Origin: Aphelenchoides besseyi
Lineage: Eukaryota; Nematoda; Chromadorea; Rhabditida; Aphelenchoididae
Assembly (NCBI GenBank): GCA_024699855.1
Contig: JAMPIQ010000001.1
Coordinates: 16,926,001 to 16,990,000, forward strand
DNA: 64,000 bases
Direction of reading: 5' to 3'
The notes under the pieces were generated by a model. That model made no database searches. It saw nothing but the letters and a program-made list of their open reading frames with translations, and was not told the DNA's origin. The position numbers and the translations under genes are program-made. Every line of letters starts with the position of its first letter. Within the stretch, counting starts at the first letter, position 1. Below are positions 49,001-60,287 of this stretch, one piece after another.

Positions 49001-52000
49001 GGCCGGAAACCACGACAACGAATTGGTCGTTGAAATGCCGACAGAAAACGAGGAAACCGACAATCAGATGAACGACTCGGAATTCGAGAATATGGACGAT
49101 GAACAGCAGGGACAAAGCGAACGATTTCCAACCACGACGATCGCCGACTCCAACACTTCGATAATCACAACATCGCGTGGAGATCAAAACACGAATTCGA
49201 ATCACGGATTGGTCACGATGTATAACGAAATGTTGCGTGTGGGACAAATCGATTCCATCGAAGACATCGGTCAATTCGAACGTGTGATCCTGCAACATGA
49301 AGGCATCTTAGACGAGATTTCCGATGAATTGGAAGACGACGCCGAAACCACAGGTAACTTACTGAGCTTCATAAATTGGTCCAAGTTTAACTGCAATCTG
49401 AAATGCAAACATTTATCTCACAGAAGATTAGTCAAGATGCCTCTTAGTTACCAACTTGTTTTTCAGACGATGATGCCTTGCATGAACGACGTCGAAATTA
49501 CCACATGACTCATGATCGTGCACTCGTAGACGAATTGGCGTTTATCGATGGACGAGAAACAGGTAATTTACTTATTTTGTTTAACAATTGCATATAAATC
49601 GATTTTCACTTTTGATTATGCTCATACTCTCATTTTCTGCAGGAATCCATTTCGAAAGTGCTGATGCGTTGGCAGCGGCGTTGAATGAAGAAGAAATGAA
49701 TGCCGGTTCACTGTCCACTGGAAACTCGTCGAATTCTGAACGCCATCATACGTCCGAGTTTGTTCGCATTCTCACCCAAGCCGCTGCAGCTCGTCGAGAG
49801 ATTCGTCGCGAAATTCGTCAAGGTGCTGGTTCCAACGACCAATCCGGCAACTCGAGTGTTGGAGCGCTTTTGAATCACGAGTTGGTTCTTTCAATGCTGA
49901 ACTCTGCCGGTTATACGACGTAAGTTAAAAAGACAAATTTCCAACCTCTAAAAGTTTATTAGTACCTTAAACTACAACCTACATTTCAGATCGGATATTC
50001 CAATCGGAGGTTCGTCGAATCGAAATACCGCCGCTTCGTTGGTTGCCATCTCCAGTTCCGGCTCGTCAGCGGTCGCGAATACCGGCGGTCGAAATACGAG
50101 ACGACCAACACGATCGTGGGACGATGAATTTGTTTTGCGTCGTCAATTCAGTGCGTTGATTCCTGCTTTTGATCCAAGACGTAAGAACTTTTTCAATCCA
50201 AATTTCTATCCATTTTGTTTAGCTGGACGTAACAACGTGAATCAAACTCAAGACATCGACTTGCCAGCAAACGAATCGTCCAATTCATCTGCTGTCCAAA
50301 GTCCAATTCCTTCGGCACCGTTGACTTTGCGTTTAACAAGTTCGGGACTATCCGGTACGACTACAACCGTACAGTTGGAAGACGACAACGAAGTTTGTTT
50401 AGACTGTTGATGTCGATTTATTTTAATTGTTTGTAGACCATCTTCTCTGCTGTTCAACGTTTGTTCAATCGTTCGGCGATGGGACTCAAACTCACTGATC
50501 GTGCCCGAAAAGTATGGGAACAAACGTACACGATTGTCTACGAGAATCCGACGGAAATGCAAAGCAGTTCAGTGGAACAAATCGACGACGAAACATCCGA
50601 CGATTTGGATGCGCCAAAGAATGCACTTGTTCGACAATGTTTGGATGTTTTGCGTCAACTTTACCATTTGGCCGGTGATCGTGCCTCAGATGTCAGTTTC
50701 ATTTCGACCAAATTGACGCAGAAACTTCAACAAGAACTCGGCGATCCATTGGTTGTGGCTTCGGGAGCTTTTCCAAAATGGGCTCAGTTGTTAATTTACA
50801 ACTTCCCGTGTTTGTTCAGTTTGGACACTCGGTAATCAAAAACATTCAATTGGATCGTAAAATTTTCGTACGTTTAGTTCGAGTTTCCTTCGTGCCACAG
50901 CGTTCGGAACGTCACGGGCGATTGTTTGGCTGCAAACTCGACGCGATCAAGTGAGTTGTTTTCGAAATCTCGTTGTTGATTCTGTCGTTGTAGTTGTTAG
51001 AAGAAGCCCGAAATTCGGGTGCTGGCTCCGTACCGTCGATGGTTGGTGTACGACGAGAAGATTATCCCGAGTTTCGTATTGGACGAATCAAACATGAGCG
51101 AATCAAAGTTCACCGATCGGACGAGCTGCTTTTTGAGAATGCGATTCGTGTTATGAAGTTCCATGCTTCACGCAAAGCGGTTCTGGAAATTGAGTATTTG
51201 GGCGAAGAAGGTACCGGATTGGGACCGACCTTGGAGTTTTACGCATTGGTAGCCGCGGAGTTCCAACGCAAATCGCTGGCTATGTTCTTGTGCGATGACA
51301 CCGACGAACAACAACAACGATTGGAAGCCGATGCATTGGATTTGGGCGAAGGAACAAAGCCTCCAGGGTTAGTGAGGAATGCAAGAACACGTTTAATTTT
51401 ATTGTTTCAGTTATTATGTTCGTCGTGCCGGTGGTCTGTTTCCTGCTCCAGCACCCCAAGGAAGTACAGAAGCCAAACGAATTGCCGACATGTTTCATAT
51501 TCTTGGCATATTCCTTGCGAAAGTTCTACAAGACGGTCGACTCGTGGATTTGCCGTTATCGTTGGCTTTTCTTCGACTTTTAACTTCCGATTCGGTACGT
51601 TCAGCTCGTTAGTTCCGAGGTCTAATCCCGATGTTAAGGTTGCCGGCTCAAGCGAATACGACGTGAACGAAGTTTGTTTGGACGGCTTGCTCGGTTTGAA
51701 CGATTTGAACGAAATCAACGAACACAAAGCCAAGTTTTTGCGTTCGGTCCAACAGATCTGTATCGAGAAGTTGCGAATTCGTTCGAACTCGCAGCTAACT
51801 CCCGAACAAAAACAACGTGAAATGTCCGAGTTGCGTTTGCAATTCAACGGCGGTTCAGCCGCACACGAATGTCGAATCGAAGATTTGGGTTTGACGTTCG
51901 TCATCAATCCGCCATCTACGGTTTTCAATTACGAAGAACACGAGTTGATTCCGAATGGATCGAATGTCGATGTTACTGTCGATAACGTGGAATTGTATTT

Positions 52001-52587
52001 GGGCAAATGCGTCGACTTCTACTTAAACTCGGGCATTCGACAACAAGTGAGTTTGACGAATTGAAAAGCCTACGAACTTCATTTTTCAGGTCGCTGCTTT
52101 TCGTGAAGGATTCGACAGCGTTTTCCCGTTGCGTTCATTGAAGATGTTAACACCGCATGAAGTTCAAGTGAGTTAACGCATCAAAAGTTTTGAAACGAAA
52201 CTATGTTTTCAGAAGTTGTTGTCTGGAGAACAGTATCCGGAGTGGTCGCGTGATGATCTGATCAATTTCACCGAACCGAAACTCGGCTACAGTCGTGATT
52301 CACCCGGCTTCTTGCGTTTCGTCGATGTGGTCGCAGCGATGACGCCATCGGAACGCAAAGCTTTCCTTCAATTCACCACTGGCTGTTCCTCACTTCCACC
52401 CGGTGGATTGGCCAACTTGCATCCTCGTCTCACAATCGTTCGAAAGGTCGATTCCGGTGGTGATGGCTCTTTCCCATCGGTCAATACCTGTGTTCATTAT
52501 CTGAAACTTCCCGAGTATTCGAGTGCCGAAATTCTTCGTGAACGTCTTTTGGCGGCAACTCACGAGAAAGGTTTTCATTTGAATTAA
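43059..52587 (+). CDS. HECTD1: HECT-type E3 ubiquitin ligase HECTD1
   Basis: Twenty-nine exons join in frame to 2,709 residues; human HECTD1 is about 2,600. Exon starts: 43059, 43171, 43353, 44033, 44504, 44840, 45111, 45932, 46058, 46389, 46782, 46984, 47541, 47855, 48167, 48381, 48715, 48837, 49467, 49643, 49990, 50223, 50437, 50878, 50994, 51411, 51639, 52090, 52213. It begins [16 protein letters not shown], the HECTD1 N-terminus. Armadillo-like repeats come first, then ankyrin repeats at about 360-475 ([35 protein letters not shown]), then [12 protein letters not shown] near 840-870. The SUN-like domain at about 1250-1480 has [12 protein letters not shown] and a long Ser-rich acidic linker follows. 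The HECT domain is C-terminal, with catalytic Cys2678 in [12 protein letters not shown]. It transfers ubiquitin through a Cys thioester. AATAAA is at 52791-52796. Confidence 0.95.
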
Positions 52588-53177
52588 GAGCCTTTCATTT
52601 CGCTTCATATCAAAAATTTTGTTTGTTTGTTTTTCGGTCTCTTAGTTACGTCAAGATTGTGAATACGCGGTGTAGGAACGTTGCTTGCTAAATCATTGGT
52701 TAAGATGTACGAACGTTTCTTTGTTCTCGTCTGCTCCCGTTTTTCAGACTTTTTGTTCTGTATTATGTCAATTGTTCCCTTTTTGTTTTCAATAAACATA
52801 AATTCAAATTGTTGACCCTAACATCGAAGAACCTGTCGAATGGAATTTAATACTCAAAGTCAGAAAGTAAACGACAATCACTTGCTTTTCGCATTGCCTC
52901 TAACCTTCGAGTTATGATCTGTTGTTAGAAGACTGGAATAAACTCTGCATCTTCAAGGCATGTACGAACGTGAATGGTTGGAAGACCTTCTAATGCATTC
53001 GATAAATTGACGGCTGTTGAGGTTGATTAAAAGCCTATGGTTACTACGCGTTAAAACACGCCCCAACTGGTCAATGCTATTACTTCCGGAACAACTTGAA
53101 AACTTTCAATCCAAGAAATCAAGTTTTTAACCTTGATGCTAGGTAGCATGCAAACAAAACTTCTCGAGCGCAAATAG
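52588..53177. other. 3' region of HECTD1 and short intergenic space
   Basis: Holds the HECTD1 polyadenylation signal at 52791-52796. A possible upstream exon of the next small gene was not resolved. Confidence 0.45.
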
Positions 53178-53485
53178 ATGTTTCCTATCATCAAAGAAAC
53201 GGACAATCTCATCAAGAACTTGCCGACCACAACTGCCACAACAACGACAACCACTATTACGACTCGCCGTCCAAAGACAACCACTGAGAAGTCGTAAGTT
53301 TAAAGCCATAGATTTGTCAGCCATTTTGTGGTTGAAGGCCAAACTTAAGAATTGTACGTGGCGCCGTGAAAGAGGTCTGCACCACGACTCCAGAATCAAA
53401 CAAGTCGGATGGTCCGGCGAATATCGTTGGCTTGGCCGTTGTTGCGGTTTCGTTCTTTTTGATTACGGGATCGGCCTTCAATTAA
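53178..53485 (+). CDS. Possible small Thr-rich protein with hydrophobic (GPI-type) C-terminus
   Basis: Two exons (53178-53293, 53350-53485) join in frame to 83 residues. They contain a threonine-rich linker (LPTTTATTTTTTITTRRPK) typical of O-glycosylated extracellular stalks, then EVCTTTPESNKSDGPAN and a terminal hydrophobic stretch IVGLAVVAVSFFLITG with only four residues after it, as in GPI-anchor signals. No signal peptide precedes it, so the true 5' exon is probably upstream and unresolved. The antisense frame is Val-rich only because of the ACA/ACT codons. Confidence 0.35.
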
Positions 53486-53691
53486 ATTACATAATCTAAG
53501 TTAACCATTTGATTTGTTTATTTTAGTAGTGATTGGAATGAAAATTAAACCTCTTTTTATTCACTGCATACAAAACTAGAGATCTACAATCCCATGGTTA
53601 CAAATGTTTATTTTATAATCCATTACGTGTTTCAAAGGCACAATCATTAGAACATTGAGAAACGATGTTGTAAATGTTTAAAATTTTTTCT

Positions 53692-55344
53692 TTAACGGCG
53701 ACGTTGTTGCGTTGAAATCGATTTAGCACTGTCAACAATCTGTTCAATACATCGCGAAAACTCCGACAACAATCCACGTTCCAACTCTTCGCTTCCATCG
53801 ATATCCAAATCGCCCATTTTCGCCTCCTGAATTCGAAATATACAATAGAACCAACGAGTCAAACTGACCACTTCATGAGCATACGAGACCATACACTTCG
53901 TTGCCGCTTCAATCACATCATCGGTCATGTAGAACCACGGTTGACTGAAACAATGAAAAACGTGTAATCGAATTCAATTCACACCTTTTCGGATCAGGTT
54001 CCTCATTGAAATTTTCGGCTTCTTCGTCGGAATTCACACTCGTAGCTCGAGCCTCATTTGCTGCTGCAGCAGTCAATTGGGCCAAACCAGCGGCGGTGAA
54101 CTTCTCTTTGAAACGAACTGAACGATCTTCTTCGGTGTTCCTACAACTTTGACATTTGCAACGATCCGTACACGGAACTTTCGCCTAAAAATATTTTCTT
54201 TTAAACATGTCGAAAAAACCGTTTACTTCGTAACACTCGCAGTAGTTCTTCAAACAATTCGACTTCTTGCAATGACAACCTTTTTGATGTAAACGTTCCA
54301 AGTCGGTGGCCGTCTTTCCAACCTTCGAAGCCACACCTAAAGACCAACGATTAGAGAGAGTTTGGAAGCTCGAAAACGAACCGATCTTTGGCTTAAACGC
54401 GTTCGGATTCCTGTCCAATGAGGATTTGATCGCACGAGTTCGTTCGATTTCGTGTGTTAGATTGTTGTGACAGTCCTTGCAGTTGCAGTCCAAACAGAAC
54501 TCACCGTTCGCAAAACATTCGCAGTACAATTTCAAACATTGGGATTTTGTGCAATTGCAATGCTTTCGATTTCCCTGTCCTTTTTTTCTAAATTGCACGG
54601 AAAGCCTGAAAGAAGCTTCGATGCAACTTACTGTTTTGTTTTGTTAGCATTCAAACTGGAGGCAAGAATCGAATTTGGAAGTCCTGAATTGCGTTGATGC
54701 CCGTACGTCGGTCGTGCATACGAACTGGCCGGGCGCAGCAAAGTCGATTTGACTTCCTGGAAACTTGTCAGATGTACCGAGCAAAAAAGCCACTTGCCAG
54801 CGAACTCAGATTAGCATTCGCACTGTGAGTCGGTGCAGGATCTGCATTCTGGCTAGAAGTCCATTTATTATACGTAGATGCGTGAAGACGTTGCACGTAG
54901 TAGGTGGCACCTGGACGCGTTTGTTGAGCGTTACTCGTCTGTTGTGCTTGTAATTGTTGTTGATTGGTCGATTGGGTTCGATTGTCGAATGAGGACGAAT
55001 TCCGAGCTCCCGCTGAGGCGGGAGCCATAGACGTCGAATTCGTGGGTGTATCAGAATTCCGGTAGTACTCCGAAGTGTCGCCGACGTCAATGAAGTCGTC
55101 GGCCAACTAAAAAGAAAAATATTCTCAAGCTTCCGAACATTTCGAAGCTTCAAATTTTCGAAGAAAAAACTCATTTCTTTTCGAATTTCAATGTCTGAAC
55201 GAAAGTTAACGGCGAAAAACCAAAACTCAAGTTTGGATAATCGAGATCCTATTTGGGCGGGAAATTTGCAGACCAATTCAAAAACAAAAGCGAACTCACC
55301 TGCTCGTTCTCGTTGTACGATTGGTCGTGATGATGGCGATTCAT
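53692..55344 (-). CDS. lin-54: LIN-54 / tesmin-type CXC protein of the MuvB (DREAM) complex
   Basis: Eight exons in transcript order: 55344-55300, 55106-54798, 54756-54632, 54605-54382, 54336-54227, 54184-53985, 53944-53869, 53826-53692; 407 residues. A Gln/Ser-rich N-terminus precedes two CRC zinc motifs: [19 protein letters not shown] followed by CLDCNCKDC, and [19 protein letters not shown] followed by [10 protein letters not shown]. The linker [11 protein letters not shown] is conserved, and both DNA-contacting Tyr residues ([14 protein letters not shown]) are present. The C-terminal helices match the LIN-54 segment that binds other MuvB subunits. It recognises CHR elements in cell-cycle promoters. 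Intron 2 has a GC-AG donor (GCAAGT), intron 4 a GTTCGT donor, and intron 3 is only 26 nt. A likely AATAAA (reverse strand) is at 53557-53562. Confidence 0.92.
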
Positions 55345-58300
55345 TGGGATTCGAAATTTTGAGTTCGACTTCGCGAACAAATTTCGAATTCACGGCTTCG
55401 AGACGGCGGATAACGGACGTTGAATTTGAATGACGAAAAAGCAAAGCGCGCGCTGTAGCAGCTGAATACGAGAGCAGAGTTCTCGGTCGATCGATTCTTT
55501 CATACGTTGCTCTCACCCTTCTCGTAAGGTCCATTTAATCGTTGTGAGATTGTGCGGACACAATGGAACTGTGGATTCGAATTCCAATTAACAAAATAAG
55601 TCCTTGAAGTACTTGTACGATAGTCGAAAACAGCAATGAGTTGACGTTCCAGGTGTCTAAACTTTGTGACTTCGATTGGCCGTTTGATTTCGACTCCAGC
55701 CACTCGAACAACAAAGTCGGGAAACAATTGAATTAGCCACGAATATTCTTTGTTTTATAAGAGAAAACGTAGTTTGTCTTCATAAATCAGAGTTATTGCT
55801 CAGTAAATGGTCTTCATAACAAACGACGACGAGTCGATGGGTTCGGCGACTACTCTCGGGCTAATCCTCGAGAATATTTTGTTCGACATTTTTGGCAATT
55901 CGTGATGAATCATCGCCGAAAATAGGCAAACTACTCTTCCTGTTCGAACAGCCATTTGAAGCGGAATGATTAGCCGAGAATGTTCAACCGTTTTTTCTTC
56001 TATACATTCGGGAATACGAAAAAACAGTCTTCGTCTGACCAAAGGATTTTGTTGTCAAATCCAATTCCCACACAAACTTTCTGATTGGTTACAATTTGGC
56101 TCTTCATCGATGTTCGTTTTTGTTCTCATTGTGAGGTCCCGACGGAGACGTTTTTCGATTTCCATTTTTCTTCAACGGAAGTCAATTCGTTTGGGTTCAG
56201 AAAGGAGATGTCGTTAGAGGAACGATTTCTCGTTTAAAACGTTTCAATTCAAAACTTAGAGGCCTCCAGAGAGCGAGAATTCGTTTGCTCCAATATTACA
56301 AAGAACACTCAATTCCCTTCATCGGTTTACGTATTCGGGTCTCCATTTCAAGCCTATGGATTCGATCTTCTCGGGCATTCTGCCAAGTCATTGGTGGTCG
56401 GTGGAGGGAAAGGTCAAAAGCGAATTGAGAAAACGCTCGGGGAACGGTAGTCGAAATGATTCAACGGTTTCGTTCGAAATTTTGTTATGATTTCTTTCTC
56501 ATCGTCTGTGATTGTTATTGAAGGATTCAGATGCCCTTCTTACCACACGGTAACTCTTCTCTCTTTGAAGCCCCATCCGCAGAACGTCGAGGCGTGCGAA
56601 TCGTCATCTTTTTTTTGGCCGAAAGAACGGCGATCACAAAAAGAGAACGTCCGGCCAACAAAACGAACCGTTTCGACGCACAAAAAGAGACATTTCGTGT
56701 TGTGTGAATGTTTGCCAAACGTTTTGGACCGAGACTCGTTCGCTAAAAAGTTCAAGTGGGTTTTTGAACGAGGACCAACGTTTCGTGTTGCGATTTCGAT
56801 TGTGTTTTTTTAAGCCGCACATCTCCATCCCGAAACGTCAAATCAAAGCGTGGTGCTCATCCACGCGTCGTCCACGACGTTCGCGTCTTCTTTTGGGGCG
56901 TGGAGTTGCGTGCCAAATCGCTGGGCCGCTTATTTTCGCAGACGAATCGCCATTTCCTTATCGTCGAAAAAAAGGCGTGGTATCCGGAAAAGTAGTGGGT
57001 TGGCGTCGGGGACTCGTCACTCGAAACCAATCCGATTTGTTCGGATCACATCACTACAGGTCAAGAGTTGATTCATCGTCTCACTTTTACTTGTCGAAAG
57101 GCATTTGTGTTGGTCATTTCAGCCGCAAATTTCGAACAATCGACGCGACCTTTGCAGGCACGCAGCCAAGGAATGCGCGAGTCAATATACCGCCCGGGTA
57201 CCTCCCGCTCCTCGCAATTGGACCACGTGGTACCAATGGGTCATCAGACGAGAATTTTTCATAACCTGAAGATCAACATCTCGAATTTACGTGAAAACAA
57301 ACGACGTGGCCACCGCCATCGATCTCCCTCCCGATGTTCACCTGCGGCCCTTCGTCGAAACGGTCATCTGCGTTGGGCTGTGACGAACGGAGACCACAAA
57401 AATTTGCCTTTGTTTTGATTTTGGCCGCCTTTTTGCGCGGCCACACGTTTGTCATTAAACGGCCGAAATTCATCGGACACCTCAACGCACCCCCACCGTC
57501 TCTTGTTGAGCCCAACGGATTCGCCACGTCGCGAACTTGAGTCTGGTATCAACTTTTACGAACATGTCGAACAAAGATTCCACTGTTCGCGTCTATTTGC
57601 GTCTTATCAGTCGAACGTTCGTTGAAATGTTTCGCGTCTACCAACTTCTTTTTTTCTGTTCCACACTTCGGTAGTCAAATTGACCACAAAAAGTGCAAAC
57701 GAATGGCCCGATTGGCGACGATTTTTATCAGCGACGCAATTTTTGCGCGCACGTTCAATTCGATCACGTGGCCGCACTTTTGCGTTGGATTGTTGGCCGC
57801 CAAAAAGCTCCCTCTCGACTTTGGCATTCAATCCAGTGGAATTGTCGATCCGAAAAGTTTGTGTGACGCCGAAAAAAACGCGTAATTTCGAATCTATATG
57901 AGCGATGTTTATCGACGCCGCTTCCCGTGGAAGCTTATCGGTGAGAGATGAGGACTCCCGTTGATTAATTGACCGCAAATTTTATTACTAAACGAATGTT
58001 GCCGTCGAATCGGAAGTTTTTTTGCTTTTCCACCGCGGATTCATGAGATTTGTTTTCATTTTGACGTCTCGCTTTTGCTCGTCAGCGGCGCCTTTTAACC
58101 GTCGATTAGCGGTCGATGATTTTTGCGGCCCCGGAGGCATCGATCTCGTCCTTCTTCTTGATTCCCACATTAAAATGGACATCGAAAGCAGAGAATTTCT
58201 CATTGTCCTTCTGCACACACGTCGACATTTCCTGTTCAGTTGTTTTTGTTTCGAGGCCTTCAACTCACTTCTCGGCGATGTTACATCCGCAACCAACATC

Positions 58301-60287
58301 TGAAGCGGATTGGTCGACGTCGTGTGGCGGCGGTTTTATTGCGAACATTCGCATCCGCCGTACTTTGGAATCCGCGGAATCTCACGGACTTCGAACGGCG
58401 GCGATTGTCCAAGCGATTTTCTCGTTTGCTCGTTAATCGGACGTCTCTCCAACCGGAACGTCGAAACCCACTTGTTTCCAGACCGTTCCCGACTTTTATT
58501 GACCATAAAAAACACCTTTCGATCGTTCGCCACCATCGAATTGCAAAGAACGTTTTCGCGCATAAGTCCACTTTTTTCTGTTAAACAAACTTCTCGAACG
58601 GCGCAGCGCGAAGTGATAAATTCGAGTGTTGAGGAGAAAACCGGACGGTTTTCTTTACACTTTCCCGTTCGAAACCGTCGACTTAATTCGAGAACATGAA
58701 CTTGTTCGTCGGTTTTTGGCGTCAGTTCGACTTCAACAAACGCAATTAGCGAAGTTTTTTTGGCGCCATTTTGTTTACTCACGTTCATCGTTCAAGTGGA
58801 CGGCGGGAATTTGCGCCGCGCACGCTTCTCGGACGTGTGCCAATCGCATCTTTTTTCTTCTTCTTCGCACCTTTTTGCCGCGATCGACGTCCGTGAGCCC
58901 GTGGGGCGTCCACTCGATTGGCATCAAATTTCATTTCACGTCCGCGTTTTCCAAACAAACTTCACAGTTTTTGCGCCTCTCTCCGATCGCTTCTTTCAAT
59001 AAGCGCCGTCGATTGCGGTTAATCAACGAGAATGCGGGAGTTTTTACCTCAAAAAATCGGTTTGCGTCGAAATGCGATTTCCCGGTCGGGAAAAAACGAG
59101 TGACCATTAGGAGCGTCGTCGTCTCGGGCGGAAATCGCCGTTTGGGACGCGAAAAGAAAAAAACGAGATGCGACAACAAAAAGTTGGCGGATTTTTTGTC
59201 CCTTTGTTCCCGAATCGCATCATGTGCCGACCATTCACTTCGAGTTCGGCGATTCGCACAGCGGATTTTCGTTTTTTGTTCCCTCGAAAAGAGATTATCA
59301 AAAAACGGTCGGAGCTGTGAAGCGGATGGCGATTTCGTTTTTGGCGGCAAATCGATCATCATTCTCCCAACTCAATTGCTGCGAAAAATGGACTCGAAAT
59401 TGCTCGGTCCCAGTGTTATCGCCCTCTGGAATCATCATTGCCAATAGATTTTCGTTTTGTGGTTTTTGCTTCCGATCACCTACGAAGCGAAGTGTCTTCG
59501 CGAGCTGAAGATATTTTTATTGCTACAATAGTCGCTTCTCAATCACGTCGAAAAAAACAGCTAACAAAGTCGCTTGACACAATTCACGGCGTCACAACGA
59601 TGATCCTCTCCCGATGCATCTAGTCGGCTAACCAATTTCTCTCGAATTCACTTTTCCTGCGAATTTGGGTCGACTGTCTGAACGTTCGCTAATGAACCGT
59701 TCGTGTTTGATTAATAGGCTTTTTGGGCGAAGGCTACAAAGCCGACCGGTCCGATCAAACACGACCCTTTTTTGCAGCGATTTCCCTTGACATTTCCAAT
59801 CTTCCAACTTGGCCATTCAATTCCAAAGGTCGGAAACATGAGAACCGATCTCGAAAGCTCCGTCGAACCGACCACGCCCTTTTTTCGTTGATGATTCTCG
59901 CGCATCTTCGCTCCTTCCTCTCGAAACTCCGCCCACCGAAATCGTTTCCATCGGCTCGTTGGTTTGACGGCAGTTGGAACGAATTTCTTTGGCAACGTTC
60001 ATACACTCCTGAAAACTTGACCTTTGGCTTTTTGGCCGCTTGAACGTTCGAGAACATCTGGAGAGTCGTTAAGCTGCGGATTGTCGATCATGAACTCAGC
60101 AGCAATTCTTCTTTTTCGGCAGATAAACCGCAAGAAAAGTTTTTGTTTGTTTCGCAGATCTTCCGATTCGGCACTTTTCCTTTTTGTTTCTATTTGAGCA
60201 AATTTCAGAGGCAGCGCCAAAAGCCGAAGATCGTGCCGTTGGAATGAGAACAATATTCGCGTAACGGTAAGATGACCATCGACTAAA
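55345..60287. other. 4.9 kb divergent intergenic region, CpG-rich, no gene found
   Basis: Lies between LIN-54 (minus) and the GON-1-like gene (plus). Long open frames exist on both strands (one of 273 codons at 58626-59447), but their products are low in recognisable order and rich in Arg/Phe/Ser, as expected from CpG-rich, TTCG-rich DNA. No splice pattern, tRNA or repeat array was seen. It presumably contains promoters and upstream non-coding exons. Confidence 0.45.

Noticed and set aside
53051..53284. Minus-strand Val-rich frame that looks like a membrane segment
   Set aside because: It is the antisense of the ACA/ACT threonine-rich stretch on the plus strand, where splicing and a GPI-type end make more sense.
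58626..59447. 273-codon open frame
   Set aside because: The sequence is Arg/Phe/Ser-rich without domain, splice context or codon bias like neighbouring genes; best explained by CpG/TTCG-rich composition.
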